NCBI RefSeq assembly: GCF_001280595.1
Contig: NZ_LITU01000034.1
Location: 1,606 to 65,605, forward strand
Reading direction: 5' to 3'
Length of the DNA: 64,000 nucleotides
Source: Paenibacillus xylanivorans
GTDB lineage: Bacteria; Bacillota; Bacilli; Paenibacillales; Paenibacillaceae
The position numbers and the translations under genes were made by a program. This document shows positions 47,389 to 58,400 of the stretch, piece after piece; the first letter of the stretch is position 1, and each line of letters begins with the position of its first letter. Below the pieces are notes generated by a model. The model made no database searches and was not told where the DNA came from. It saw only the letters and a program-made list of their open reading frames with translations.

Positions 47389-47478
47389 ATGTCAGAGACA
47401 TCCTTTATTTTAGAAGTGAAGGTATACCTTCCGGTAAACTATGTCGATTATATCATAGGCCGTTTTCCCAACCGAAGA

Positions 47479-47490
47479 TGACTTAAGTCA
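47479..47490. promoter_or_regulatory. Palindrome TGACTTAAGTCA, likely response-regulator operator
   Basis: A perfect 12-bp palindrome in the gap between the kinase gene and the ABC operon, with TCATGACC about 10 bases further on as a possible second half-site. A -10 candidate TATAAT for the ABC operon follows about 60 bases downstream. Confidence 0.5.
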
Positions 47491-47596
47491 CCTTTGTTTC
47501 ATGACCTTTCGTACCTTCGCAGAAGATCACAATTCGTTACAATACAGATATATAATCCAATGGCAGGAAACTGGACGGAAGAGGAGTGTATAATCT

Positions 47597-48532
47597 ATGG
47601 CTATGCTTGAAGTGGATCATGTAGTAAAACGATATGGCAGCAAGCTGTCGGTGGATCATTTAAATCTGAGTGTCGGTAAAGGTGAAATTTTTGGATTGCT
47701 TGGACCCAATGGAGCAGGTAAAAGTACCACTATTAGCATGATTGCCGGTCTATTAAATATGGATCAAGGTGAAATTCGATTGGATGGCATATCGGTCAAG
47801 GAACGGCCACTTGAAGTGAAACGCAAAATCGGGCTGGTACCACAGGATCTGGCTCTATACGAAACGATGACTGCTGCGGAGAATGTAACTTTTTTTGCTC
47901 GATTATACGGACTCCGTGGAAAAATGCTTAAAGAAAGAGTGCAGGAATCTCTCGAATTTGTAGGTTTGCAGGACAAAGCGAAGGATGCCCCATCCACTTT
48001 TTCTGGCGGTATGAAACGCAGGCTGAACATTGCGTGTGCCATTATGCATCGGCCGGATCTAATCATTATGGATGAACCAACAGTGGGCATTGACCCGCAA
48101 TCGCGCAATCATATTTTGGAGTCGGTCCGTACGCTTAATCAGATGGGATCAACCATCATTTATACAAGTCATTACATGGAGGAAGTTGCTGCAATCAGTC
48201 ACCGGGTAGCGATTATGGATCAGGGCCACATCATTGCCTGCGGCACCGAAGCAGAGCTGAGAGAACGGGTTGCATCTGAGGAAAAAATAGTGCTCACCAC
48301 TTCAGGCGTTGGTCCAGCTGTTGTGGAAGAATTAAAGCTTCACCCCCGTGTGCGGGCGGTAGAAGTATCAGACGATACATTGACCGTTACGCTGCCTTCT
48401 GCACAGCAGGATCTACAGGATATGCTCTTCATTTGCAGCAAACATGAAATCTCCATTCAATCGCTCAAGGTCGAAGAGCCTGATCTGGAAACGCTCTTCC
48501 TCAATCTGACCGGACGTACGCTTCGGGACTAG
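47597..48532 (+). CDS. ABC transporter ATP-binding protein
   Basis: 311 residues, DrrA/CcmA-type. Walker A GPNGAGKST, Q-loop VPQDLALYETMT, signature FSGGMKRRLNIA, Walker B LIIMDEPTVGIDP, and a C-terminal extension of about 80 residues. Works with the two permeases encoded next. ATG 47597 after GAGGAGTG. Confidence 0.95.
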   Translation: MAMLEVDHVVKRYGSKLSVDHLNLSVGKGEIFGLLGPNGAGKSTTISMIAGLLNMDQGEIRLDGISVKERPLEVKRKIGLVPQDLALYETMTAAENVTFFARLYGLRGKMLKERVQESLEFVGLQDKAKDAPSTFSGGMKRRLNIACAIMHRPDLIIMDEPTVGIDPQSRNHILESVRTLNQMGSTIIYTSHYMEEVAAISHRVAIMDQGHIIACGTEAELRERVASEEKIVLTTSGVGPAVVEELKLHPRVRAVEVSDDTLTVTLPSAQQDLQDMLFICSKHEISIQSLKVEEPDLETLFLNLTGRTLRD

Positions 48533-48543
48533 GAGGATCTCAG

Positions 48544-49734
48544 ATGAACATATGGCATATTTGCATCTTTGAGTTGAGACGGATTCTAAGAATTCGCTCC
48601 GTTCTGTTGAATCTGTTTATTCTGCCGCTGCTGCTCATCTTTATATTGGGTACTGCACTTTCCAGTACAATGGGGACGGCAAAAGAAGCCATACCTGACC
48701 CGGTGAGAGTAGGGATCATTCAGACTGAAGAAAATTCCGATTCCGATGCGATCAGCAAAGCTTTGAATACATTTGTGACATCCCCGGCGGTAGCCGACAT
48801 CATGAAGGTACAGAACATTTCTACGGAGGAAGAGGCTGTAAGTGCACTGCGACGTGGTGACCTGGATTTTGCCGTAATAGTCCCATCCAATTTAGAAGAG
48901 CAGATCATGAAAGGGGAGGAGGCGAAGTTGCAATGGATATTGGGGAAAGATGGCACGCTCAATGTCGTGGGGCAGACTTTGTTTACGCGGTTCACGGATG
49001 AACTCAACAGCAAGGTCGCTGCGGCAAAAGTGTTAGGTCCTGACGCAGTAGCTGCAATGGCTGAGCGCTCACAGACCAGTAGGGAGAGCTCTTCATATAT
49101 AACCGTCAGCAGTCCCGGAAAAGCGGGGACCTCTTATAGTGCTTCACAATATTATGCGGCTTCGATGCTCGCCATGTTCATGCTTTACTCGGGCATGACA
49201 ACCAGCAACAGCCTGTTTGGTGAGAGAGACAAAAAAACGCTAACTCGCCTACAGGCAGCTCCGATTGGCAATGGGGTCATTTTTGCAGGGAAAATTGCAG
49301 GCAACAGCCTGATTGCTTTCATGCAGGCCATCATCATCGTACTGATGACGGATTGGTTATATGGTGTGAACTGGGGCACACATCCCTGGCTGATTGTTTT
49401 GATCTGTGTGCTAATTACGCTGGCTTCCATGACTCTCGGCGTGATCGTTGCCCTGGTTTGCAAAAATGCCGCATCGGCAAGTGCCGCTCTTCAAGGCATC
49501 ATTATTGCCATGACGTTTATCAGCGGTGGATTTACACCCATTGCCATTGGTTTTGTACAGCGGATAAGCGAATTTACGGTAAATCACTGGGCTCTGCAAA
49601 GTTTTCTGCGGATGATGCTGGACGCTCCCGTAAGTGAGATTATGTACAGCATCATGATGCTTGGTGCGGTATGTGCGGTAATGGTGGCGGTAGCGGCACT
49701 AGTCTATAGAAAGGCGGGGTATCGCTATGAATAG
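48544..49734 (+). CDS. ABC-2 type permease
   Basis: 396 residues: one N-terminal helix, a large extracellular domain (residues about 45-190), then five helices (SMLAMFMLYSGMTTSNSLFG; LIVLICVLITLASMTLGVIV), the YhgE/DrrB ABC-2 pattern. Exports an unknown, possibly antibiotic-like, substrate. Twelve bases after the ATPase gene, overlapping the next permease by eight bases. Confidence 0.92.
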   Translation: MNIWHICIFELRRILRIRSVLLNLFILPLLLIFILGTALSSTMGTAKEAIPDPVRVGIIQTEENSDSDAISKALNTFVTSPAVADIMKVQNISTEEEAVSALRRGDLDFAVIVPSNLEEQIMKGEEAKLQWILGKDGTLNVVGQTLFTRFTDELNSKVAAAKVLGPDAVAAMAERSQTSRESSSYITVSSPGKAGTSYSASQYYAASMLAMFMLYSGMTTSNSLFGERDKKTLTRLQAAPIGNGVIFAGKIAGNSLIAFMQAIIIVLMTDWLYGVNWGTHPWLIVLICVLITLASMTLGVIVALVCKNAASASAALQGIIIAMTFISGGFTPIAIGFVQRISEFTVNHWALQSFLRMMLDAPVSEIMYSIMMLGAVCAVMVAVAALVYRKAGYRYE

Positions 49735-50905
49735 CCTGAATATTGCCTGGTTGATGATCCGACGCACGATATTGCGCAAACGGGGTTTCATCACGTTCTT
49801 TCTTCTTCCTTGCCTTGTCGTCACAGGAACAATTGCGCTGTTTGGGAGCGAGGAGGGGACACGTGCGGTCATTCCTTATGTAAACGAGGATCAGGGTGCA
49901 GCAGGCAGATGGATCTTGGATGAGCTTGTCCGCAAAGAGGAATATCTGCTCAAGCCCATGAATGACGTTGCGGAAGTTAAGGAAGCTATCGCGCAGCAAA
50001 GGGGGAGTTCCGGACTCGTTATCCCGGCGCATTATACGGACAATTTACTACAAGGCAAACAGCCTGAAGTTCAGCTGGTAGAACTTCGTGTCAGTGAAAG
50101 TTCCTATACGCTGAGAGCTGCGGTTGAAGGTTTGGCGGCGGGTTTGAATCAATCTGCTTCGGCAGTATTGGCAGCGACAGATGCGGCTTCGAGTGAGACT
50201 CCTGATCCAGCTCTGGCAGAAGCAAAATTTAAAGAGTTGTTACTTGAACTGGGCAAACATCAAATTTCGGGTGAAGCAACTGAACTGCAGATTTATCCCA
50301 AACCGGGTCTGAACAACGTAACCGGATTTACGATCATGTTCATGATGGGTCTGCTGACCAGCACAGTTGCTGTTATTATGGAAGACCGCAGGCAGCGTAC
50401 GATGGCAAGAGTCTACACGGCTCCGGTCCGTGCCTATGAAATCGCACTGGGCAATTTTCTGGGGAGTTTTGCGATCGGTTTGATCCAAATTGTTTTGGTG
50501 CTGGGGATTAGCAGATGGGTGCTTCATTATGATGCGGGGATTCCATTTGGCATCCACCTTCTCATTCTGGCCGCATTTATGCTGGTCTCCATGGGGATTG
50601 CGAGTACGGTTGCCGGATTGATTCGTGAATCCAAAAATGCAAACATGCTGAATTCGCTGATCATCACGCCGACGTGCATGATTGGTGGCTGTTTCTGGCC
50701 GCTGTCGATCATGCCGGATTATATGCAAAAACTCGCTAATTTTGTTCCGCAGAAATGGGCGATTCAGGCGGTGGAAACGATCTCTGCTGGCGGTACGTTG
50801 TCGGACATTGCACTGCCGCTGTTGATTCTGTTTGGCATGGCAGCCATCTTGCTGACAGTGGGTTCTGCGATTCTTCGTCCCAGCCAGCCAGGCGTAGATG
50901 CATAA
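49727..50905 (+). CDS. ABC-2 type permease
   Basis: 392 residues with the same topology as its neighbour: N-terminal helix, extracellular domain (residues about 45-190), then five C-terminal helices (FTIMFMMGLLTSTVAVIMED; FGIHLLILAAFMLVSMGIAS). Probably forms a heterodimer with the preceding permease. ATG lies within the end of the previous gene. Confidence 0.92.
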   Translation: MNSLNIAWLMIRRTILRKRGFITFFLLPCLVVTGTIALFGSEEGTRAVIPYVNEDQGAAGRWILDELVRKEEYLLKPMNDVAEVKEAIAQQRGSSGLVIPAHYTDNLLQGKQPEVQLVELRVSESSYTLRAAVEGLAAGLNQSASAVLAATDAASSETPDPALAEAKFKELLLELGKHQISGEATELQIYPKPGLNNVTGFTIMFMMGLLTSTVAVIMEDRRQRTMARVYTAPVRAYEIALGNFLGSFAIGLIQIVLVLGISRWVLHYDAGIPFGIHLLILAAFMLVSMGIASTVAGLIRESKNANMLNSLIITPTCMIGGCFWPLSIMPDYMQKLANFVPQKWAIQAVETISAGGTLSDIALPLLILFGMAAILLTVGSAILRPSQPGVDA

Positions 50906-51011
50906 TGTATGAAATCGGTTGTATGATGAGGTAATCCATCGGATGCCATTACCATAAAACGAAAAAACAAATGAGCTGCCGTTTTATCAATAGAAGATAG
51001 AAGTAATAAAC

Positions 51012-51059
51012 CAAAAAAAACGATCTACTGAATTCAATTCAGCAGATCGTTTTTTTTAT
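51012..51059. terminator. Bidirectional terminator between ABC operon and motB
   Basis: AAAAAAAACGATCTACTGAA / TTCAGCAGATCGTTTTTTTT, around the AATTCAATT centre, with one mismatch. Confidence 0.95.
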
Positions 51060-51096
51060 AGTAAAGCAAGGATGCTTCTACGCGAAATGTTGGAGA

Positions 51097-51939
51097 TTAA
51101 GGCTGGAGTTGACGCAAGACGGTGATTTCCACACGTCTATTTTTTTGCCGCCCTGCAGCGGTGGTATTATCCCCAGTTGGGCGGGTGTCCGCATATCCGG
51201 CATATTGAAAACCGTCAGGGTCAAGCTTTTCTTTGTCGATAAAAAATCGCAATACAGACAGTGCGCGTTCACCGGAAAGCTCCCAATTGTCTTTATAGGT
51301 AGCATTCGCCCCGACAGGAACGTTATCCGTATGGCCTTCAATGCTGACAACGGTGCTCAGATCACGGAACAGGCTGGCCAATTTGCTCAGTGTGGGTGCA
51401 GCATCGCCTTTGAGGGCAGCTTGTCCCTGATCAAACAGGAAGCGGTCACTGAGTGTAATGGAGATGCCCTGAGGCTTGTCCGCAACAAAAATCTGATTTT
51501 CCAGTTTATTGTCCTCGATATACTGGGTAATCACATTGAATAGATTTTGTAGTTCCTGCTCCTGTGATCTGAATTGCTCTTCCCGCTCCGTAAGTGGCTG
51601 ATCATCATTTTCTGTCGTACCTGTCTCGGAGCCGGAAGAAGATCCTCCGCCTTCTCCGGGGTCTTCTCCCTGAATCTCGGAAGGCGGATTTTTGGTAATG
51701 GCTTGTCCCGCTGTGCCAGCAATCCCTTCACCTTGGTCAAGCAGGGAGTTGGATTGGTTAAATGTATTTTGCAACGATTGAGTAACCACATCGTATTTAC
51801 CAGAATCCAGATGGCTCATGGCATACATGATCACAAAAAAGATCAGCAGCAGGGTAATGAGATCGGCATAGGTAATCATCCAGCGATCGCGATGATCTCC
51901 AGGTTCACGTTTTCCGCGCCGTTTACTGCGCCGACTCAT
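51097..51939 (-). CDS. motB: Flagellar motor stator protein MotB
   Basis: 280 residues. A single N-terminal helix carries the ion-binding Asp in RWMITYADLITLLLIFFVIM; the plug and a Gly/Glu/Ser-rich linker follow, then an OmpA-like peptidoglycan-binding domain (VSIEGHTDNVP, NWELSGERALSVLRFFI, RRVEITV). It anchors the stator to the wall. Whether the pair uses H+ or Na+ (MotAB or MotPS) cannot be decided here. It overlaps motA by 17 bases. Confidence 0.92.
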   Translation of the reverse strand: MSRRSKRRGKREPGDHRDRWMITYADLITLLLIFFVIMYAMSHLDSGKYDVVTQSLQNTFNQSNSLLDQGEGIAGTAGQAITKNPPSEIQGEDPGEGGGSSSGSETGTTENDDQPLTEREEQFRSQEQELQNLFNVITQYIEDNKLENQIFVADKPQGISITLSDRFLFDQGQAALKGDAAPTLSKLASLFRDLSTVVSIEGHTDNVPVGANATYKDNWELSGERALSVLRFFIDKEKLDPDGFQYAGYADTRPTGDNTTAAGRQKNRRVEITVLRQLQP

Positions 51940-52720
51940 CCAATCCCTCCTTCACTGCAGGACGTGTGATCTGGCGGTGAGTGAGTGTGAAGGACTCCAG
52001 CCGTTTACGCACGAGCTGAGGGTTCTCTCCATTCTGGATGGAAAGCACACCTTCGAGCAGCATTTCCATCGTCTGAATTTCGTCTGCTCCACGGGATTTA
52101 ATTTTGGAAGCAATGGGTAAAAAGATAAGATTGGCACTGGCGACCCCGTACAGGGTTGCGGTAAAGGCAACAGCAATCGCTGGTCCGAGTCCGGTAGGAT
52201 CGGTCAGACTGCCGAGTACCTGAATAAGTCCCATCACGGTACCAATGATACCCATCGTTGGAGCATAACCGCCTGCTGATTCAAAGATTTTGGCATAACC
52301 TTCATATTTTTGTTCGACGGAATCAATTTCCATCTCCATGATCTGGCGAACAACATCCTGATCTGTGCCATCGACAACCATCTGAATTCCGTCTTGCAAA
52401 AATGGATGCGGATGGTCCATCACTTTCCGTTCCAGTGCAAGCACGCCTGAGCGGCGAGCAATTGAAGACATATCTACAAGTTCTTCAACCCACTGGCTTG
52501 AGTCATTGTTGCTACGCCCAAAGGCCATGCGCAGAGCAGCCGGAATTGTACGCAGCCGATGTGCAGGGAAACTGGCAACGATTGCAGCAATCGTCCCACC
52601 AAATACAATTAGAGCAGCGGTCTTTTGCATCAGACCTGATAATTGGCCGCCTTCCCACAAAAAACCACTAATGACTGCGGCAATCCCGGCAATAATGCCG
52701 ATAAGTGTTGCAATATCCAT
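51923..52720 (-). CDS. motA: Flagellar motor stator protein MotA
   Basis: 265 residues with four membrane helices (ATLIGIIAGIAAVISGFLWE; GYAPTMGIIGTVMGLIQVLG; AVAFTATLYGVASANLIFLP) and the cytoplasmic loop with charged residues for contact with FliG. First gene of the motAB operon on the minus strand. Located far from the flagellar cluster at the window start. Confidence 0.93.
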   Translation of the reverse strand: MDIATLIGIIAGIAAVISGFLWEGGQLSGLMQKTAALIVFGGTIAAIVASFPAHRLRTIPAALRMAFGRSNNDSSQWVEELVDMSSIARRSGVLALERKVMDHPHPFLQDGIQMVVDGTDQDVVRQIMEMEIDSVEQKYEGYAKIFESAGGYAPTMGIIGTVMGLIQVLGSLTDPTGLGPAIAVAFTATLYGVASANLIFLPIASKIKSRGADEIQTMEMLLEGVLSIQNGENPQLVRKRLESFTLTHRQITRPAVKEGLDESAQ

Positions 52721-52751
52721 AAATTAACCAACTCCTATCTTTACTTCGCGA

Positions 52752-52800
52752 TTGCATCACTTGCATTGACGAGGTATAATTAAACGGGAACAAATATTCC
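52752..52800 (+). promoter_or_regulatory. uvrB promoter with possible LexA box
   Basis: TTGCAT (52752-52757), 17-base spacer, TATAAT (52775-52780). Just downstream GGAACAAATATTCC (52787-52800) resembles the Gram-positive LexA box (CGAAC-N4-GTTCG) with symmetric deviations. uvrB is SOS-controlled in Bacilli. Confidence 0.5.
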
Positions 52801-52889
52801 TATTACTATAAGTTTTCCCATATGTAAATTCGGGGAACTTCGACAATATATAGTGACTATTATTTTAGACGATAGGGTGAGATACGGCA

Positions 52890-54881
52890 ATGAGCGATAT
52901 TATAATGAGCGACAAAACGTTCGAAATTGAGTCAGAGTTTTCTCCCCAAGGTGACCAGCCTTCAGCCATTGAAGAATTGGTGAAGGGGGTTCAGGAGGGG
53001 AAGAGATATCAGACGCTGCTGGGTGCAACCGGTACGGGTAAGACGTTCACCATTGCACAGACGATTGCCAAGCTGCAACGTCCCACGCTGGTTATTGCCC
53101 ACAATAAAACGCTGGCAGCACAGCTTGCAAGTGAGTTCAAAGACTTCTTTCCGAATAATATGGTTGAGTATTTTGTCAGTTACTACGATTACTTTCAGCC
53201 AGAGGCCTATATTCCTTCCTCGGATACGTATATCGAGAAGGATTCGAGTATTAACGAAGAGATTGATAAGTTGCGCCATGCGGCTACGAGTTCATTGTTT
53301 GAACGCAGGGATGTCATTATTGTAGCGAGTGTATCCTGCATTTATGGTTTGGGTTCGCCGCATTCGTATTCCAGCATGCTTTTATCGCTACGTGTGGGGA
53401 TGGAGAAACCACGCAATCAGATTTTGTCTCGTCTGGTAGAGATTCAATATCAGCGAAATGACATTAACTTTGTGCGTGGGACGTTCCGCGTTCGCGGCGA
53501 CGTTATCGAAATTTTCCCGGCATCGAAGGGTGAACATGCGATTCGAGTGGAATTGTTCGGAGATGAAATTGAGAAAATTACGGAGATTGATGTGTTAACC
53601 GGAGAACTGGTTGGCGAACGTGAACATATTGCCATCTTCCCGGCGTCTCACTTTGTAACCCAAGAAGAGACGATGAAGGTTGCCCTTGTGAACATTGAGC
53701 GTGAACTGGAAGAGCGTCTTGAAGTATTGCGTGATCAGGGTAAATTGCTGGAGGCTCAGCGACTGGAGCAACGTACGCGATACGATATCGAGATGATGAA
53801 GGAAGTTGGATTCTGTTCAGGAATCGAGAACTATTCCGGACCACTGACATTCCGCGAGCGTGGCGATACACCTTACACATTAATGGACTATTTTCCGGAT
53901 GACATGTTGATTGTGGTCGATGAGTCCCACGTGACTCTGCCACAGATCCGTGCGATGTATAACGGTGACCAAGCACGGAAAACAGTGCTGGTGGATCATG
54001 GATTCCGTCTGCCATCTGCACTGGATAATCGACCGCTCAAATTTGATGAGTTTGAAGGAAAGATGGATCAGATTATCTATGTATCCGCAACACCTGGTCC
54101 TTACGAGATTGAGCATACGGACACGATGGTACAACAGATCATTCGTCCAACCGGTCTGCTCGATCCAATCATTGAACTGCGTCCAACGAAGGGACAGATC
54201 GATGACTTGATTGGTGAGATTAATGATCGGATTGCGAAAGACGAGCGTGTATTGATCACGACATTAACGAAGAAGATGTCCGAGGATCTGACGGACTATC
54301 TGAAGGAGATCGGAATTAAGGTACGTTATTTGCACTCCGAGATAAAGACGTTAGAGCGTATGGCGATACTACGTGATCTCAGGCTTGGAGTTTTCCATGT
54401 ACTGATCGGGATCAACTTGCTCAGGGAAGGTCTGGATCTTCCAGAAGTTTCTCTGGTAGCCATTTTGGATGCCGACAAGGAAGGCTTCCTGCGTTCCGAA
54501 CGTTCACTGATCCAAACGATTGGTCGGGCGGCACGGAACAGCGAAGGTCGAGTCATTCTGTACGGTGACAAAGTGACGGATTCGATGGATAAGGCGATTA
54601 AGGAAACGGAACGCCGCCGTGCAATCCAGATTGAATATAACGAAGAGCATGGCATTACACCACAGACGATTCGCAAAAAAGTGCGCGATGTGATTGAAGC
54701 AACCAAAGTGGCCGAATCCAAAAAAGACTATCTTACAGGCGCTGCCGAGAAGATGTCGAAGAAGGACCGCCAGGCGCTTATTCAGCGCCTCGAGGCAGAG
54801 ATGAAGGATGCTGCCAAAAACCTGCAGTTTGAGCGTGCGGCTGAACTTCGCGATGCATTGTTGGAACTTCGCGCGGAATAG
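52890..54881 (+). CDS. uvrB: Excinuclease ABC subunit B
   Basis: 663 residues, nucleotide excision repair helicase-like protein. Walker [14 protein letters not shown], the beta-hairpin [20 protein letters not shown] that opens damaged DNA, helicase motifs [11 protein letters not shown] and QTIGRAARN, and the C-terminal UVR domain ([20 protein letters not shown]). It loads UvrC after UvrA hands over the lesion. ATG 52890 follows AGGGTGAGA. Confidence 0.97.
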   Translation: MSDIIMSDKTFEIESEFSPQGDQPSAIEELVKGVQEGKRYQTLLGATGTGKTFTIAQTIAKLQRPTLVIAHNKTLAAQLASEFKDFFPNNMVEYFVSYYDYFQPEAYIPSSDTYIEKDSSINEEIDKLRHAATSSLFERRDVIIVASVSCIYGLGSPHSYSSMLLSLRVGMEKPRNQILSRLVEIQYQRNDINFVRGTFRVRGDVIEIFPASKGEHAIRVELFGDEIEKITEIDVLTGELVGEREHIAIFPASHFVTQEETMKVALVNIERELEERLEVLRDQGKLLEAQRLEQRTRYDIEMMKEVGFCSGIENYSGPLTFRERGDTPYTLMDYFPDDMLIVVDESHVTLPQIRAMYNGDQARKTVLVDHGFRLPSALDNRPLKFDEFEGKMDQIIYVSATPGPYEIEHTDTMVQQIIRPTGLLDPIIELRPTKGQIDDLIGEINDRIAKDERVLITTLTKKMSEDLTDYLKEIGIKVRYLHSEIKTLERMAILRDLRLGVFHVLIGINLLREGLDLPEVSLVAILDADKEGFLRSERSLIQTIGRAARNSEGRVILYGDKVTDSMDKAIKETERRRAIQIEYNEEHGITPQTIRKKVRDVIEATKVAESKKDYLTGAAEKMSKKDRQALIQRLEAEMKDAAKNLQFERAAELRDALLELRAE

Positions 54882-54953
54882 CTCGTAAGGGCAGGTTGTT
54901 TAGAGATAAGTAGATGTACAGATAGTGAATATGTCGCTGCAAGGATAGATCAG

Positions 54954-54989
54954 CAACAAGAGAACGGCCGCGTGGCCGTTCTCTTGTTG
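54954..54989 (+). terminator. Perfect 16-bp hairpin after uvrB
   Basis: CAACAAGAGAACGGCC (54954-54969), loop GCGT, GGCCGTTCTCTTGTTG (54974-54989). No T run follows; TTCTCTTGTTG may partly replace it. Acts as a terminator or RNA-stabilising 3' end. Confidence 0.7.
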
Positions 54990-55103
54990 AGTAAGGAAAT
55001 CAGTAATCTCTACCGGTAATTAGACATGTTGAAAACTTTAAATCAGGTCTATACTGATAGAAAAGTTGAAATTGGTTAAAAGGTTTATAGGAAAGCATTT
55101 GGA

Positions 55104-55343
55104 AGTTGTGTCCTTGGGAGCTGAGCCAAAGGCAATGGCGACCTTTCGCGAACGAGGCAAGCCGTGAGCGTCCTCTCGTGGTAGAGCAGCCGTCCAGGAT
55201 ACCGGCAAGAGGCCGGTATCCTGGACGAGGCTGCGGGCACACAACAACCATTCACATAGCAAGACCCGACCATTCACCACGCACCGCCTGTTTCGGGTGT
55301 CCAGAGGGCTGCGCCCTCTGGGGCCCTCCCTTGGAAGGGAGGG
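55104..55343. repeat. Palindrome-rich region between uvrB and uvrA
   Basis: Three perfect hairpins in 240 bases: CGTCCAGGATACCGGC (55191-55206) / 55212-55227, extended by GCAGCC / GGCTGC; CCAGAGGGC (55301-55309) / GCCCTCTGG (55313-55321); and CCCTCCCTT (55324-55332) / AAGGGAGGG (55335-55343). An outer GTTGTGT / ACACAAC pair encloses the first. Unexplained by coding sequence; the 515-base gap has no gene. Confidence 0.75.
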
Positions 55344-55396
55344 TTTGGGAGGGATCGAAAAGAATTTGACTTTGACTTTTGAAAGGATGAATACCA

Positions 55397-58255
55397 TTGG
55401 CGAGCGAGAACATTGTCATCAAAGGCGCGCGAGCGCATAACCTCAAAAACATTGATATCACCATCCCGCGTGACCGTTTTGTTGTATTGACCGGTCTGAG
55501 TGGCTCAGGCAAGTCCTCGCTGGCTTTTGATACGATATATGCCGAAGGACAGCGACGTTACGTCGAATCATTATCGGCTTATGCACGGCAGTTTCTGGGG
55601 CAGATGGAGAAACCGGATGTCGATTCTATTGAAGGATTGTCTCCGGCCATCTCCATAGATCAGAAAACGACCAGTCGAAACCCGCGTTCTACCGTCGGAA
55701 CCGTTACGGAAATCTATGATTACCTGCGTCTGTTATTTGCACGTGTGGGACATCCCCATTGCCCGGATCATGGCGTGGAGATTACTTCCCAGACCGTAGA
55801 GCAGATGGTAGACCGCGTGATGCAATACCCAGAACGGACCCGGCTACAGATTTTGGCACCGATTGTCTCCGGTCGTAAGGGTGAACACAAAAGTGTGTTT
55901 TCCGATATCTCCAAGCAAGGTTTTGTTCGTGTTCGGGTGAACGGGGAGTTACGTGATCTGTCCGAAGATATCCAATTGGAAAAGAACAAGAAACATACGA
56001 TTGAAGTCGTCGTTGACAGGATTGTGATCAAGGAAGATGTGCAATCACGTTTGGCCGATTCTATCGAGACTGCACTTAATCTGTCCGGTGGACAGTTATT
56101 GGTGGATATTATGGGTGAAGAAGAACTGCGTTTCAGTTCCAACTTTGCCTGCCCGGTGTGCGGATTCAGTATTGAAGAGCTGGCGCCGCGCATGTTTTCG
56201 TTCAACAGCCCATTTGGAGCCTGCCCGGATTGTGATGGATTAGGTGTCAAAATGATTGTTGATTCGGACCTACTGGTGCCGGATCGAAGCAAAACAATTG
56301 AAGACGGTGCGTTTGATGCGTGGACAGGTGGCACATCAACCTATTATCCGCAGTTCCTCAAGTCGGTATGCGAACACTTTAACATTCCGCAAAACGTACC
56401 TGTAGAAGATCTCCCTGCTGAACAAATGAACAAGCTTTTGCAGGGTACAGGTACGGAGAAAATTCGTTTCCGGTACGAGAATGATTTTGGACAACGGAAA
56501 GAAGCACTGGTCACCTTTGAAGGTATTGTGAATAATCTGGAGCGTCGTTACCGTGAGACAGCATCCGAAGGTATCCGTGAATTCATTGAAGGTTATATGA
56601 GTGCCAAGCCGTGTGGAACATGTAAAGGACAGCGACTGAAACGTGAAAGCCTTGCTGTTACTATTAACGATCACAACATGGCGTATGTGACAAGTTTGTC
56701 CATTGGAGAAGCTGGCCGTTTCTTCGATTCGCTGCAATTGAGTGAGAAAGAAGAAATAATCGCCAAACTTATTTTAAAAGAAATCAACAGCCGCCTTGGC
56801 TTCCTGGTGAACGTGGGTCTGGATTACCTAACCCTTAGCCGTGCTGCCGGAACGTTGTCCGGTGGTGAAGCCCAACGGATCAGGCTGGCGACACAAATTG
56901 GTTCCAGTCTGATGGGTGTGCTGTATATTCTGGACGAGCCAAGTATAGGTTTGCATCAACGGGATAATGATCGTCTGATCTCCACACTCGCTCATATGCG
57001 GGATATCGGTAACACACTGATCGTGGTTGAACATGATGAAGATACGATGCTTGCCGCAGACTACATTATCGATATTGGTCCGGGGGCAGGTATCCACGGT
57101 GGTACCATAATGTCGCAGGGTACACCGGAAGAAATCATGAATGATGAGAACTCGTTAACAGGTCAATATCTGAGTGGGCGCAAGTTTATTCCGGTACGTA
57201 CTGAACGCCGAAGTGTCGGGGACCGCTGGCTGGAAGTACGCGGAGCGAAGGAAAATAACCTGAAAAACCTGAATGTAAAAATTCCGGTGGGTGTATTTAC
57301 CGCAGTCACGGGTGTATCCGGCTCGGGTAAATCGACGCTAATTAATGAGATTTTATATAAAACGCTGGCTCGCGATCTGAACCGCGCTCGTGTACGTCCA
57401 GGTCAACACAAAGAGATTCGTGGTCTGGAACATATTGATAAAGTCATTGATATTGACCAGTCGCCAATCGGACGGACACCACGTTCCAACCCGGCTACCT
57501 ATACAGGTGTCTTTGATGACATCCGTGATCTGTTTGCACAGACCAATGAAGCCAAAGTGCGCGGATACAAAAAAGGCCGGTTCAGTTTCAATATCAAAGG
57601 TGGACGTTGTGAAGCATGTCGCGGGGACGGCATTATCAAGATCGAGATGCACTTCTTGCCGGATGTCTATGTTCCTTGTGAGGTCTGCAAAGGCAAACGG
57701 TACAATCGCGAAACCCTTGAAGTCAAATACAAAAATAAAAATATTGCAGATGTGCTGGGAATGACGGTTGAGGATGCAACACAATTCTTCGAGAACATTC
57801 CGAAAATTCATCGTAAAATGCAAACCTTGCTCGATGTGGGGTTGGGCTACATTAACTTGGGGCAGCCTGCAACAACCTTGTCCGGCGGTGAAGCACAACG
57901 CGTGAAGCTCGCTTCCGAGCTGTATCGTCGCAGTACGGGTAAAACTATTTATATTCTGGATGAGCCAACGACTGGTCTTCATGTCGATGATATTGATCGT
58001 CTGCTGAACGTCCTGCACCGTCTGGTGGATTCTGGTGAATCGGTACTGGTTATCGAGCATAACCTGGACGTTATCAAAACAGCCGATTATATCGTTGATC
58101 TGGGTCCAGAAGGTGGTAGTGGTGGCGGAACCATTGTTGCGACAGGTACGCCAGAGGATATTATTAAAGTGGAAGCTTCCTATACAGGTAAGTACTTGAA
58201 ACCAGTACTGGAGCGGGATACGGAACGAAGCAAGACGCTACAATTGACGGAGTAA
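55397..58255 (+). CDS. uvrA: Excinuclease ABC subunit A
   Basis: 952 residues, damage-recognition ATPase with two ABC modules: Walker [10 protein letters not shown] and GVSGSGKST, signatures [16 protein letters not shown] and [16 protein letters not shown], and zinc fingers CPVC...CPDC and CEAC...CEVC. TTG start at 55397 after GAAAGGATGA; no ATG in frame is available near it. Separate from uvrB by an unusually long repeat-filled gap. Confidence 0.97.
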   Translation: MASENIVIKGARAHNLKNIDITIPRDRFVVLTGLSGSGKSSLAFDTIYAEGQRRYVESLSAYARQFLGQMEKPDVDSIEGLSPAISIDQKTTSRNPRSTVGTVTEIYDYLRLLFARVGHPHCPDHGVEITSQTVEQMVDRVMQYPERTRLQILAPIVSGRKGEHKSVFSDISKQGFVRVRVNGELRDLSEDIQLEKNKKHTIEVVVDRIVIKEDVQSRLADSIETALNLSGGQLLVDIMGEEELRFSSNFACPVCGFSIEELAPRMFSFNSPFGACPDCDGLGVKMIVDSDLLVPDRSKTIEDGAFDAWTGGTSTYYPQFLKSVCEHFNIPQNVPVEDLPAEQMNKLLQGTGTEKIRFRYENDFGQRKEALVTFEGIVNNLERRYRETASEGIREFIEGYMSAKPCGTCKGQRLKRESLAVTINDHNMAYVTSLSIGEAGRFFDSLQLSEKEEIIAKLILKEINSRLGFLVNVGLDYLTLSRAAGTLSGGEAQRIRLATQIGSSLMGVLYILDEPSIGLHQRDNDRLISTLAHMRDIGNTLIVVEHDEDTMLAADYIIDIGPGAGIHGGTIMSQGTPEEIMNDENSLTGQYLSGRKFIPVRTERRSVGDRWLEVRGAKENNLKNLNVKIPVGVFTAVTGVSGSGKSTLINEILYKTLARDLNRARVRPGQHKEIRGLEHIDKVIDIDQSPIGRTPRSNPATYTGVFDDIRDLFAQTNEAKVRGYKKGRFSFNIKGGRCEACRGDGIIKIEMHFLPDVYVPCEVCKGKRYNRETLEVKYKNKNIADVLGMTVEDATQFFENIPKIHRKMQTLLDVGLGYINLGQPATTLSGGEAQRVKLASELYRRSTGKTIYILDEPTTGLHVDDIDRLLNVLHRLVDSGESVLVIEHNLDVIKTADYIVDLGPEGGSGGGTIVATGTPEDIIKVEASYTGKYLKPVLERDTERSKTLQLTE

Positions 58256-58288
58256 ATACGCCAGTTTACAGGTTGTTTGTGAATATCT

Positions 58289-58361
58289 AACCCTTCTTTT
58301 TGCGAAGTGTGAGGCATCGATGTATGATCTGATGTCTCTTCTTCCGAGGAGAAGGGTTTTC
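58289..58361 (+). terminator. Terminator after uvrA
   Basis: AACCCTTCT (58289-58297) / AGAAGGGTT (58350-58358) with inner GAGGCATC / GATGTCTC pairing and a following TTTTC. Confidence 0.8.
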
Positions 58362-58400
58362 TGATATTTTGCCGTTGTGCCAATCTCAATATGACATCGG

